Source: an uncultured Bacteroidales bacterium (lineage in GTDB: Bacteria; Bacteroidota; Bacteroidia; Bacteroidales; UBA1715). Taken from it: a stretch of 63,318 bases of DNA. Location of the stretch: NCBI GenBank assembly GCA_937892155.1, contig CALAUG010000015.1, forward strand, positions 1 to 63,318. The letters run 5' to 3'. The position numbers and the translations under genes are program-made. Within the stretch, counting starts at the first letter, position 1. Each line of letters starts with the position of its first letter. Shown here piece by piece: positions 27,124 through 35,722 of the stretch. Under the pieces are notes generated by a model. The model was given only the letters and a program-made list of their open reading frames with translations. It did not search any database and was not told where the DNA came from.

Positions 27124-27135
27124 ATGGCTAAATAA
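27124..27135 (+). other. Three-codon minigene overlapping the dnaA start
   Basis: ATG-GCT-AAA-TAA, with the last A of the stop serving as the first base of the dnaA ATG (TAATG). If translated, it would couple initiation at dnaA to a terminating ribosome. It could be chance. Confidence 0.3.
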
Positions 27136-28586
27136 TGGAAAACTTGGAGATTTTGAAGGGTGCTGATGAAAAATGGAATAGTTGTTTAACAATTATCCGT
27201 GACAATATTGAAGAACAAAGTTTCAAAACTTGGTTTGAACCAATCAAATTCGTCAATTGGAAAGAAAACACTTTGACGATTCTTGTACCAAGTCAGTTCT
27301 ACGTAGATTTCATAGAACAAAACTTCCTTAATCTTTTAGGAAGCGTTCTACATAAAGTATATGGTCAGGAAGTAAAATTAGTGTACCGTGTACTTGTTAA
27401 AAACGACAAAGAATCAGGGACTGAGATTACCACCCAATTAACAGGAAAAACAGCTGCAAACAAACAAATCTACAAGCCAGGGTACATCCAACCTGTTACC
27501 AACAGCACTACATCCATCGTAAAAAATCCGTTTTTAGTGCCAGGTATGAAGGGAGTTGTCGACTCACAACTCAATCCATCTTACACTTTCGCAAATTACA
27601 TTGAAGGAGATTGCAATAAATTGGCAAGAAATGCTGGTTTGGCAATTGCCAAAAATGTTGTTAAATCAAATTACAATCCATTATTTATTTATGGTAAGTC
27701 TGGACTAGGTAAAACTCACCTTGTTCAAGCTATCGGAATGGAAATCAAAGAACTATATCCTAAGAAAAATGTTCTTTACGTCGATGCTGACACTTTTGAA
27801 AGACAATACACACAATCAGCCATTGACAATAAACGAAATGACTTCCTGCACTTCTATCAAAATATGGACGTTCTCATTCTTGAAGATGTTCAATTACTTG
27901 CAGGAAAGACTGGTACTCAAAGTGCTTTCTTTACAATATTCAACCACTTGCAACAACGAGGAAAACAAATCGTTCTTACATCCGATTGTCCTCCCGTTGA
28001 AATGGAAGACATTAACGAAAGACTACTTTCCCGTTTCAAATGGGGATTATCAGCAGAGCTTACCGTTCCAAGTTTCGAAACACGCTTAGAAATCCTTAAA
28101 CAAAAAATAGAAAAAGAAGGTATAGATATTGACGAAGAAATTATTGAATACATCGCCAACCACATCACAACAAACGTTAGAGAATTGGAAGGCGTATTGA
28201 TTTCTATCCTTGCTCAGGCTACAATCAATAAAAAACAACTAAACCTTGATTTAGCAAAAGATGTTGTTGAAAAATTAGTAAAGAACTCACAGCAAGATAT
28301 TTCTATTGACTCTATCAAAAAAACAGTTTGTGACTATTTCAACATCGCGCCAGATCAACTCAAATCAAAGACAAGAAAACGCGAAATTGTTCAATCACGA
28401 CAAATTGCGATGTATTTTGCAAAAATCTACACAAAAAATTCTTTGGCTTCTATCGGTTCACAAATTGGTGGCAAAGATCACGCTACTGTTCTCCATGCCT
28501 GCAAAACAGTGAACAATTTAATGGAAACCGACAAACGTTTTAAACGATATATCACAGAATTGGAAAAAAGATTCAAGTTGCAATAA
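27135..28586 (+). CDS. dnaA: Chromosomal replication initiator DnaA
   Basis: DnaA opens the replication origin and loads the helicase. Domain I is at residues 1-85, followed by a short linker. The AAA+ domain has Walker A GKSGLGKT (187-194) and Walker B LILED (247-251). The C-terminal DNA-binding domain has the signature GGKDHATVLHA (445-455). Length (483) is normal. A T-rich stretch and an inverted repeat precede it, and a UUCG-loop terminator follows. No DnaA boxes were seen next to it, so the origin is probably elsewhere. Confidence 0.98.
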   Translation: MENLEILKGADEKWNSCLTIIRDNIEEQSFKTWFEPIKFVNWKENTLTILVPSQFYVDFIEQNFLNLLGSVLHKVYGQEVKLVYRVLVKNDKESGTEITTQLTGKTAANKQIYKPGYIQPVTNSTTSIVKNPFLVPGMKGVVDSQLNPSYTFANYIEGDCNKLARNAGLAIAKNVVKSNYNPLFIYGKSGLGKTHLVQAIGMEIKELYPKKNVLYVDADTFERQYTQSAIDNKRNDFLHFYQNMDVLILEDVQLLAGKTGTQSAFFTIFNHLQQRGKQIVLTSDCPPVEMEDINERLLSRFKWGLSAELTVPSFETRLEILKQKIEKEGIDIDEEIIEYIANHITTNVRELEGVLISILAQATINKKQLNLDLAKDVVEKLVKNSQQDISIDSIKKTVCDYFNIAPDQLKSKTRKREIVQSRQIAMYFAKIYTKNSLASIGSQIGGKDHATVLHACKTVNNLMETDKRFKRYITELEKRFKLQ

Positions 28587-28590
28587 AAAA

Positions 28591-28618
28591 AAGACGACTT
28601 CGGTCGTCTTTTTTTTTA
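28591..28618 (+). terminator. Rho-independent terminator of dnaA with UUCG tetraloop
   Basis: GACGAC (28593-28598), loop TTCG, GTCGTC (28603-28608), then a run of ten T. This is the very stable C(UUCG)G loop. Confidence 0.9.
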
Positions 28619-28631
28619 TTACAGATTTATA

Positions 28632-28639
28632 TACTTTTG
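28632..28639 (+). promoter_or_regulatory. Predicted -7 box for nadK
   Basis: TACTTTTG fits TAnnTTTG and ends 20 nt before the ATG at 28660. Confidence 0.5.
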
Positions 28640-28659
28640 TCAAGTAAAAAAACTTGATT

Positions 28660-29535
28660 ATGGGCAACATAGCAATTTTTGGGACCACTATTGCCGATGA
28701 ATATATTTCTAAGGCTATAGAAATTATTCTCAAATTCACACATGAAGGCTTCCAAGTATCCATTTGTAAAGCTCTAAAGGAGAAATTGGTTATTACGAAC
28801 CAAACATTAGCTGACATACCCGAATTTAAAAACATTTCCGAAAACGACACACAACTGATCGTCAGTTTAGGCGGTGATGGTACATTTCTTAAATGTGCAC
28901 ATATTTGCTACAAAACAAACATACCTATCCTAGGTATCAATTTTGGGAAATTAGGCTTCTTAGCACAAACTAAACCAGAAGATATCAACTTTGTAATTGA
29001 AAACATCAAGCAAAAAAACTTTTCCATTAGGAAAAGAAGTTTACTCGATTTTTCTTTTGTGGAAAATGGAATAAGTCATAATGATATCGGCGTCAACGAA
29101 ATCACATTACAAAAAAGTAACGCCGTAAAACTCATAAAATTAAATATTTTCGTTAACGAGGAATTTTTATGCTCCTTTTGGGCAGATGGTGTTGCCATTA
29201 GTACCCCAACGGGTTCCACTGGATATTCTCTCAGTCTAGGTTCGCCCATTCTTACGCCAGACAACGAATCATTAATAATAACTCCTATTGCTCCGCATAC
29301 GCTAAGCATACGTCCTATCATCATTCCCGATTCGCAAACAATTCGAGTTGAAGCCTGTGGCGAGTATACTCATTTCCTTATATCAAACGACTATTTGAGC
29401 CATACAGTGCAACAAGAGCCAAAGATTGAAATAAAAAAATCCAAATTCACAATTTCAACAATAGAATTTAACAACACAAGCTTCTTTGAAACACTCCGAG
29501 AAAAATTAAAACTAGGATACGATATAAGGAAATAA
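28660..29535 (+). CDS. nadK: NAD kinase
   Basis: Phosphorylates NAD to NADP with ATP or polyphosphate. It has the family's GGDGTFLK motif, then NFGKLGFLAQ, and the substrate-binding motif PTGSTGYSLSLGSPIL. Length (291) is typical. The ATG at 28660 is preferred to the TTG at 28654, which adds two residues. It has its own -7 box after the dnaA terminator. Confidence 0.96.
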   Translation: MGNIAIFGTTIADEYISKAIEIILKFTHEGFQVSICKALKEKLVITNQTLADIPEFKNISENDTQLIVSLGGDGTFLKCAHICYKTNIPILGINFGKLGFLAQTKPEDINFVIENIKQKNFSIRKRSLLDFSFVENGISHNDIGVNEITLQKSNAVKLIKLNIFVNEEFLCSFWADGVAISTPTGSTGYSLSLGSPILTPDNESLIITPIAPHTLSIRPIIIPDSQTIRVEACGEYTHFLISNDYLSHTVQQEPKIEIKKSKFTISTIEFNNTSFFETLREKLKLGYDIRK

Positions 29536-29542
29536 TCATCAA

Positions 29543-29572
29543 TTGTTTTTATAAAGAAAAAATATATATTTG
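29543..29572 (+). promoter_or_regulatory. Predicted promoter (-33 and -7) of the first PorG-like gene
   Basis: TATATTTG (29565-29572) fits TAnnTTTG, with a TTG at 29543-29545 placed 19 nt upstream as the -33 element. The ATG follows 18 nt later. It is one of the most complete promoter matches in the window. Confidence 0.6.
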
Positions 29573-29590
29573 CAGAATATTTTTGCATTT

Positions 29591-30529
29591 ATGCAAACTA
29601 TTAGAAGAAATATTATCGTTGCGATTGTATCCTTATTTTTAGGATATTCCTTGGCATTTGGACAGGATGTCAATTGGAAAAAATACCCCTATGAAATAAT
29701 TGGTGGATTTGGCCCGTCTTTCATGTTGGGTGAACTTGGAGGAGGCAATGGCGTTGGAAGGAACTCTATTTTGGATATGGATTTTCTTTCTACTCGTTTT
29801 GGAGGCAGCATTGGGCTAAGAAAAACATTCCGTGAACGCGTTTCATGGCAATTCACCTACTCCATGGGAATGATTTATGGGAATGATGATAAAACCGAAG
29901 AATTTTACCGTAACGATCGTAACATATCTTTCCGATCTCCTATACAAGAATTTAACGGAAGAATTGAATACAAGATTAGAAAAGAAAGAGGCGGACACAT
30001 CTACGACTTGATGGGGGTACGCGGACAAAGAGCAGTAAAATTGGCAACTTACTGTTTTGTAGGCTTTGGTGTATATCATTTCAACCCTAAGGCTAAGATC
30101 AATGATGAATGGATTGCGTTGCAACCTATTGGTACTGAAGGACAAAACTATTTAGAAACCCGTAGAAAATACTCTACCGTTCAACTTTGTATTCCCATGG
30201 GATTGAGCGTAAAATATTCTCTAAACAAACGATGGGCTATTTCAGCAGAAGCAGGCGTACGATTCCTTTTCACAGACTATCTGGATGATGTCAGCAAAAC
30301 ATACGCCGACCCAGACTTAGTTGCTTACAACGACAAAACCGTCCCTGACAACACAGCTCGTTACGCAGCAGATCCTGCATACGACGAACACACCTCCAAC
30401 GGTACATATCATTACTACAATGAACAACGTGGAGATCCATACGACAAAGATTTCTATATGTTCTTCATGATTTCGGCTCACTACCGCTTAAAACAAAACA
30501 AATCTGGGTGGCCAACATTCCAGAAATAG
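29591..30529 (+). CDS. DUF6089/PorG-like outer membrane protein, first of two
   Basis: A signal peptide (MQTIRRN to about residue 25, ending FGQ) is followed by a beta-rich sequence with alternating hydrophobic residues, as in small outer-membrane barrels. It reads as a DUF6089 relative, with GGFGPSFMLGELGGGN near the mature N-terminus and a late KRWAISAEAGVRFLFTDYLD block. It carries a longer acidic and Tyr-rich loop near the C-terminus than the next gene's product. PorG, the family's characterised member, belongs to the T9SS. The ATG at 29591 fits both the signal peptide and the promoter. Function is inferred from family and neighbours. Confidence 0.75.
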   Translation: MQTIRRNIIVAIVSLFLGYSLAFGQDVNWKKYPYEIIGGFGPSFMLGELGGGNGVGRNSILDMDFLSTRFGGSIGLRKTFRERVSWQFTYSMGMIYGNDDKTEEFYRNDRNISFRSPIQEFNGRIEYKIRKERGGHIYDLMGVRGQRAVKLATYCFVGFGVYHFNPKAKINDEWIALQPIGTEGQNYLETRRKYSTVQLCIPMGLSVKYSLNKRWAISAEAGVRFLFTDYLDDVSKTYADPDLVAYNDKTVPDNTARYAADPAYDEHTSNGTYHYYNEQRGDPYDKDFYMFFMISAHYRLKQNKSGWPTFQK

Positions 30530-30590
30530 AAAATCTATATACTTTTTTGGTCTTTTTGTCGTTATACTTCGAATTGGAAGGTAAAAGCAT

Positions 30591-30598
30591 TATCTTTG
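30591..30598 (+). promoter_or_regulatory. Predicted -7 box for the second PorG-like gene
   Basis: TATCTTTG fits TAnnTTTG and ends 16 nt before the ATG at 30615. Confidence 0.5.
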
Positions 30599-30614
30599 CT
30601 TAGATTATCAACGA

Positions 30615-31340
30615 ATGACAAGAAAAGTAAACATACACAAAGTAATACTTCTCACATTACTCCTGTTTTCTTTCACTTCATCTTTTTCACAAAGAAGAGA
30701 TGTCGATTTCGGTATTATCATTGGTACCATACAATATAACGGCGATGTAAATATGACCAAACCATATTACTCTCCTCGCCCCGCCATTGGAGGTATTTTT
30801 AGAAAGAATTTTGACCCTCATTACTCACTAAGACTTGGCGTTACTTACGGAGAACTAACAGCTGACGATAGAAACTTCGACAATCTCTATCAAAAGAACA
30901 GAGACTATTTTTTTGACGACACGCACATCCTTGAATTTTCAGCAATGTGCGAATTCAACTTTTTTGAAGTAACAACCAACAAAAAAGAGAAAAACTTCTC
31001 GCCTTTTGTTGTCGCTGGCTTAGGAGGAATGTATATGGAGGGCATCAAATGGTATGAATTTTTCAATATACCTATGGGAGTGGGATTAAAATACAAATTA
31101 AATCCTCGTTTGGAACTACGTGCAGAATGGACATGGAGAAAAACCTTCACCGACGGTTTAGATCATCTGGCTGACCAAGCAAACGATGGATATTTGCAAT
31201 ATAAACAAATATCATTTTGTGAAACAAATGATTGGTTTTCGGTGCTTGGTATCTCTTTATTGTTTAATTTTAGCGACGAAAAAATACCTTGTCCGATATA
31301 CGAAAAGAAGTTTTATGGCGGAAACAAGAAAAAACATTGA
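30615..31340 (+). CDS. porG: PorG-type (DUF6089) outer membrane protein
   Basis: A signal peptide ends near residue 26 (SSFSQ). The mature protein is beta-rich with DFGIIIGTIQYNGDV at the start and DTHILEFSAMCEFNFF in the middle, as in DUF6089/PorG. In Porphyromonas gingivalis, porG lies directly before uppS, bamA and two ompH genes; the same order occurs here, which makes this copy the better porG candidate. PorG works with the T9SS ring complex at the outer membrane. Its last 26 bp overlap uppS. Confidence 0.8.
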   Translation: MTRKVNIHKVILLTLLLFSFTSSFSQRRDVDFGIIIGTIQYNGDVNMTKPYYSPRPAIGGIFRKNFDPHYSLRLGVTYGELTADDRNFDNLYQKNRDYFFDDTHILEFSAMCEFNFFEVTTNKKEKNFSPFVVAGLGGMYMEGIKWYEFFNIPMGVGLKYKLNPRLELRAEWTWRKTFTDGLDHLADQANDGYLQYKQISFCETNDWFSVLGISLLFNFSDEKIPCPIYEKKFYGGNKKKH

Positions 31341-32055
31341 TTACAATAAATTGCCAGAACACATTGCCATCATTATGGATGGCAACGGACGTTGGGCGAA
31401 ACAACGTGGTGGTATACGTTTAATGGGACATCAAAAAGGTGTTTCTACCGTAGGTGACATTGTAACTGCCGCTGCCGAAATCGGAATTAAATATCTTACA
31501 CTATACACTTTTTCAACGGAAAATTGGGACAGACCGAAAGACGAAGTCAATGGTTTGATGAATCTTTTGTTATCTGCTGCAGAAAAAAATCTTGAAAAGC
31601 TTCTCAAAAACAATGTTCGTCTCCTAACAATTGGTGATTTTACCAGTTTGCCAACGAATGTACAAAAATCACTGCAAGTAGCAATGGACAAGACCTCCAC
31701 AAACACAGGTCTGACATTAATTTTGGCCATTAGTTACAGTGCACGATGGGAAATTTTAGAAATGGTAAAATCCATTGCACAAGAATGTAGCAATAAGAGT
31801 ATTACACCTGAAGAAATTACTAATGATACAATTCAAAATCATTTAAGTACGAAAGGTATTCCAGACCCTGAATTACTAATCCGCACAAGTGGTGAATGCC
31901 GTATAAGCAATTTTTTGCTATGGCAAATCGCCTATACTGAATTATATTTTACCGATATTTTATGGCCCGATTTTACAAAACAAGAATTAGTCAAAGCCAT
32001 AATAGATTTTCAAAATCGTAAACGTCGATTTGGAAAAACTGATGATCAAATTTAA
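31315..32055 (+). CDS. uppS: Isoprenyl transferase (undecaprenyl diphosphate synthase)
   Basis: Makes the C55 lipid carrier for peptidoglycan and polysaccharides by cis-condensation of isopentenyl diphosphate. The family motif IIMDGNGRWAK (19-29, catalytic Asp22) is intact, as are FSTENWDRP and the late LLIRTSGECRISNFLLWQIAYTE region. The ATG at 31315 gives 246 residues, the usual length, and starts within the end of porG (26 bp overlap), so translation is likely coupled. bamA begins 9 bp after its stop. Confidence 0.96.
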   Translation: MAETRKNIDYNKLPEHIAIIMDGNGRWAKQRGGIRLMGHQKGVSTVGDIVTAAAEIGIKYLTLYTFSTENWDRPKDEVNGLMNLLLSAAEKNLEKLLKNNVRLLTIGDFTSLPTNVQKSLQVAMDKTSTNTGLTLILAISYSARWEILEMVKSIAQECSNKSITPEEITNDTIQNHLSTKGIPDPELLIRTSGECRISNFLLWQIAYTELYFTDILWPDFTKQELVKAIIDFQNRKRRFGKTDDQI

Positions 32056-32064
32056 ACAAACTGA

Positions 32065-34518
32065 ATGAAACAATTACGAACTATATTTTTATACATTTTT
32101 TGCTTGCTCTGCTCAACAATTTGCGTTGCACAATCAGGCGTAAAGAAATACACGATTGCCGGCATTGAGGTTGAGGGGACCAGATATCTACAAGCTCCAC
32201 CCATTATTAGAACAACAGGATTATATGTCGGACAGGAAATTTCGATTCCCGGACCAGAAATTACTAAAGCAATCGAAAAACTTTGGGAACAAGGCATGTT
32301 CGCAGATGCGAAAATTCTTGCATCAAAAATTGAAGGTGAAAATATTTACTTGACAATATCTATAAAAGAGCGCGCCAGACTTAACAGCATCAGTTTTGAA
32401 GGCATAAAAAAATCTGAACAAAACGATATTAAAGATTTAGTTGACTTCAAAACGCACATGCAGATAACCGAGAACCAAAAAGATGTAGCAACAAAAAAAA
32501 TTAAAGATTACTACATTGACAAAGGATTTCGGAATGTAGAAGTCAAATTAACAGAGAAGAATGACAGCAGCCAATTCAACGCATCTAACATTATTGTCAA
32601 TATTGACAAAAACAAACGTGTAAAAATTGACGACATTGTATTTCATAACAATACAGCTATAAAATCGGGCAAACTACATAGAGCTATGAAAAATACCAAA
32701 AGGAAAAAATGGTATGTTCTCAAACGTTCAAAATTTATAGAGAAAAACTATGAAACCGATAAAAAAAGCATAATAGATAAATATAAGAAACTTGGCTACA
32801 GAGACGCACAAATAACATCTGACACAATCTATGACATAGACTCATCTCTTATGCGGATAGAAATGAATATTACCGAGGGGAAAAAATATTATTTCGGAAA
32901 TATTTCCTGGTTAGGTAATTCCGTATACACAACGGATGTCTTAAATAAAATTCTTGCAATCAATAAGGGAGACATATACGACGAGAGCCTATTACAAGAA
33001 AAAATTTACGGACTTGAGGGTATTAGTTCACTCTATCTGGACAATGGTTATCTTTTTTTCAACGCTGATCCTGTAGAATTAGGTTCAAACAGCGATTCAA
33101 TAGATATACAAATAAGAATTTTCGAAGGACAGCAAGCTGTAATAAACAGGATTTCTGTTGCTGGTAACACAAAGACAAACGACCACGTTGTATATCGAGA
33201 ATTACGAACACGTCCTGGAGAATTATTTAGTAGGTCAGACATCATTAGAACGCAACGAGAACTTGCCATGCTTGGCTATTTTGATCCCGAGACAATGGAA
33301 GTCAATCCACAGCCAAATCCAATGGATGGAACAGTTGACATTGAATATGTACTACAGGAAAAATCAACAGACCAAATTGAATTATCATTCGGTTGGAGCG
33401 GAAGCTATCTTCTTGGTTCTGTGAGACTTATTTTAAATAATTTTTCTCTAAAAAACACCTTACATAAAGAATATTGGCGCCCTATCCCATCTGGTGATGG
33501 TCAGTCACTAAGTTTAAGCGTTTCGGCAAATACGCGCTATTATCAATATTATAATTTTTCGTTTACAGAACCTTGGTTTGGAGGCAAAAAGCCAAACGCA
33601 CTTACAATTTCTGCATACTACTCAATCCGAGCAAATGGATATACACGTAGTAGCGATTATTACGGAAACTGGAGGACTTTGGGCCTATCAGTGGGACTTG
33701 AACGCGACTTAAAGATTCCCGATGATTATTTTACCTTATACAACGACATTAGCTTAAAACGTTACAAACTAAATAATTACAATCTATATCTTCCTACTTC
33801 GTTGCCTGATAGCCTTACAGCACGTTGCTTGACATTAGGAACAACCCTTTCACGTAATTCAATCGATCAGCCTTTGTATCCTCGTAGAGGTTCTTCATTT
33901 GCACTTCGTTTGGAATTGACTCCCCCGTTCTCATTGTTCCGCAGCGATGCAGACGATCCTGATTTGCCCGATGAAGAACGTTACAAATGGATTGAATATC
34001 ACAAATGGACATTTAAATCTAAAATGTACACCCAAATCGTTGGAGACCTAGTTCTGGAAACACGTATTGATTTTGGATTTGTTGGAAGTTACAACAAGAA
34101 CTTTAGAACTCCATTTGAACGATTTGATATTGGCGGTGATGGATTGAGCAATGTATATTATTATGGCACGGATTTTGTACCTATGCGTGGGTACGATGCT
34201 TCTGCCCTTAATCCAGAAGATAATGGAGGAGCATTTTTGTATAACAAATTCTCATTGGAATTGCGTTATCCTTTGGCTTTGAAACAAGAAACAACGATTT
34301 ATGTTTTGGCATTTGCCGAAGCTGCTAACGCATGGATGGATTTTTCAGACTACAACCCGTTCGACATAAAACGGAGCGCGGGAGCTGGAATAAGATTATT
34401 CATACCAATGATGGGACTATTAGGATTTGATATGGGATATGGATTTGATAAGATAAAAGGAAAATCAGACGATGTACGAGGATGGCAACCATCATTCGTA
34501 TTAGGACAACAATTTTAA
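32065..34518 (+). CDS. bamA: BamA, outer membrane protein assembly factor
   Basis: The Omp85-family barrel that folds and inserts outer-membrane proteins. A signal peptide (about 1-22) is followed by five POTRA-like repeats (to about residue 430) and a C-terminal 16-strand barrel ending in Phe. The barrel includes FDIGGDGLSNVYYYGTDF and PMRGY, resembling the conserved lid-loop region of Omp85 proteins. Length (817) is normal. It sits in the conserved order porG-uppS-bamA-skp-skp. Confidence 0.96.
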   Translation: MKQLRTIFLYIFCLLCSTICVAQSGVKKYTIAGIEVEGTRYLQAPPIIRTTGLYVGQEISIPGPEITKAIEKLWEQGMFADAKILASKIEGENIYLTISIKERARLNSISFEGIKKSEQNDIKDLVDFKTHMQITENQKDVATKKIKDYYIDKGFRNVEVKLTEKNDSSQFNASNIIVNIDKNKRVKIDDIVFHNNTAIKSGKLHRAMKNTKRKKWYVLKRSKFIEKNYETDKKSIIDKYKKLGYRDAQITSDTIYDIDSSLMRIEMNITEGKKYYFGNISWLGNSVYTTDVLNKILAINKGDIYDESLLQEKIYGLEGISSLYLDNGYLFFNADPVELGSNSDSIDIQIRIFEGQQAVINRISVAGNTKTNDHVVYRELRTRPGELFSRSDIIRTQRELAMLGYFDPETMEVNPQPNPMDGTVDIEYVLQEKSTDQIELSFGWSGSYLLGSVRLILNNFSLKNTLHKEYWRPIPSGDGQSLSLSVSANTRYYQYYNFSFTEPWFGGKKPNALTISAYYSIRANGYTRSSDYYGNWRTLGLSVGLERDLKIPDDYFTLYNDISLKRYKLNNYNLYLPTSLPDSLTARCLTLGTTLSRNSIDQPLYPRRGSSFALRLELTPPFSLFRSDADDPDLPDEERYKWIEYHKWTFKSKMYTQIVGDLVLETRIDFGFVGSYNKNFRTPFERFDIGGDGLSNVYYYGTDFVPMRGYDASALNPEDNGGAFLYNKFSLELRYPLALKQETTIYVLAFAEAANAWMDFSDYNPFDIKRSAGAGIRLFIPMMGLLGFDMGYGFDKIKGKSDDVRGWQPSFVLGQQF

Positions 34519-34529
34519 ATTATACGACT

Positions 34530-35045
34530 ATGAAAAAATTAGCAATTTTAATTTCAAGCATTTGCTTCGCGACAATGTGTTTTGCACAAAAGACCGTTTT
34601 TGTTGACACAGACTATTTATTGAGTAAAATTCCAGCTTACAAAGAAGCACAGCAACAGATTGATGATTTGACAAAGAACTGGCAAAGCGAGATAGAAGAA
34701 CAACGCACCGCTCTTGATGCATTGTATAAACAATATCAAATTGATAAAGTTCTTTTATCAAACGACATGAAAGCCAAACGTGAACAAGAAATCCTCGATA
34801 AGGAGAAAGAACTCAAAGAATTACAGAAAAAACGCTTTGGCGCAGATGGAGACAGAATGAAAAAAGAAGAAGAACTCATCAAACCTATACAAGACGAAAT
34901 CTTCAACGCCATCAAAGAATTAGCTGCCAGCCAAGGATATGCCTTCGTCATTGATGCAGCATCAAGTTCTTATACTCTACTCTACAGTGACTCAAAATAC
35001 GACGTCAGCGATGATGTGTTAAGAAAAATGGGTTATATTAAATAA
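34530..35045 (+). CDS. OmpH/Skp family periplasmic chaperone, copy 1
   Basis: Skp-type chaperones hold unfolded outer-membrane proteins in the periplasm. A signal peptide ends CFAQ (about residue 20). The rest is a short beta start (VFVDTDYLLSKIP) and long charged helices that form the tentacles. The ATG at 34530 gives 171 residues and the proper signal. It begins 11 bp after bamA, matching its role as the BamA partner. Confidence 0.92.
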   Translation: MKKLAILISSICFATMCFAQKTVFVDTDYLLSKIPAYKEAQQQIDDLTKNWQSEIEEQRTALDALYKQYQIDKVLLSNDMKAKREQEILDKEKELKELQKKRFGADGDRMKKEEELIKPIQDEIFNAIKELAASQGYAFVIDAASSSYTLLYSDSKYDVSDDVLRKMGYIK

Positions 35046-35049
35046 TGTG

Positions 35050-35057
35050 TATATTTG
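35050..35057 (+). promoter_or_regulatory. Possible internal -7 box before the second skp
   Basis: TATATTTG fits TAnnTTTG, 18 nt before the ATG at 35076, and could give the second copy independent expression. Confidence 0.35.
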
Positions 35058-35075
35058 CCACAAATAAATTTAGAT

Positions 35076-35588
35076 ATGAAAAAGATTGTAAAAGTAATTA
35101 TCTCCGTAGCTTGTGTTTGCAGTTTTTCACTTACCACTCAAGCTCAAAAATTCGGACATGTTGATTTTGAAGCACTAATATCTGTAATGCCAGAGAAAGC
35201 AGAAGCACAAAAGACATTAGAAAAAGAATATGCCGAAATGAAAGGTATTATTGAAAGTATGACTGTTGAATTCAATAAAAAATTCTTGGCATACGAAGGA
35301 CAAGCTGACACATTAACCAAAGCCAGCAAGCAATTGTTAGAGCAAGAGTTGAATGATATGCAGAATAGAATTGTTCAATATCAACAAAATGCAGAAGGTC
35401 AACTAAATCAACGTCAACAAGAGTTGTTAGAACCAATTATGAAAAAAGCTGAAAATGCTATAAAGACGGTTGCTACGAAAGAAGGATTTCTATACATTTT
35501 TGACGTAAGTCAAGGTAGCCAAATATTATTTTATTCTGACAAAAGTATAGACATCACGCCTATGGTAAAGAAAGAATTAGGGATTTAA
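35076..35588 (+). CDS. OmpH/Skp family periplasmic chaperone, copy 2
   Basis: A signal peptide ends TQAQ (about residue 24), followed by KFGHVDFEALISVMP and long helices, as in OmpH/Skp. At 170 residues it is close in size to the preceding copy but clearly diverged in sequence, so the duplication is old. Two tandem ompH genes after bamA are usual in Bacteroidetes. It ends the operon at a strong terminator. Confidence 0.92.
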   Translation: MKKIVKVIISVACVCSFSLTTQAQKFGHVDFEALISVMPEKAEAQKTLEKEYAEMKGIIESMTVEFNKKFLAYEGQADTLTKASKQLLEQELNDMQNRIVQYQQNAEGQLNQRQQELLEPIMKKAENAIKTVATKEGFLYIFDVSQGSQILFYSDKSIDITPMVKKELGI

Positions 35589-35610
35589 ATCCATTACATC
35601 TATCGTAAAA

Positions 35611-35641
35611 AACGTATTGAATTTACTTCAATACGTTTTTT
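35611..35641 (+). terminator. Rho-independent terminator of the bamA operon
   Basis: AACGTATTGAA (35611-35621) pairs with TTCAATACGTT (35627-35637) around a 5-nt loop and ends in six T. Confidence 0.9.
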
Positions 35642-35673
35642 GTTTTATGGATAAAACATATTGAAAAAAAATG

Positions 35674-35681
35674 TATATTTG
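35674..35681 (+). promoter_or_regulatory. Predicted -7 box for mdh
   Basis: TATATTTG fits TAnnTTTG and ends 41 nt before the mdh ATG. Confidence 0.4.
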
Positions 35682-35722
35682 TTTGTTTGAATACTAATTG
35701 ATAAACTCTTAAATAAAAAAAT

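Noticed and set aside
26912..27134. Chromosomal origin upstream of dnaA
   Set aside because: The gap is A+T-rich and has an inverted repeat, but I found no TTATCCACA-like box on either strand; the nearest partial match (TTATCACCT) agrees at only about six of nine bases.
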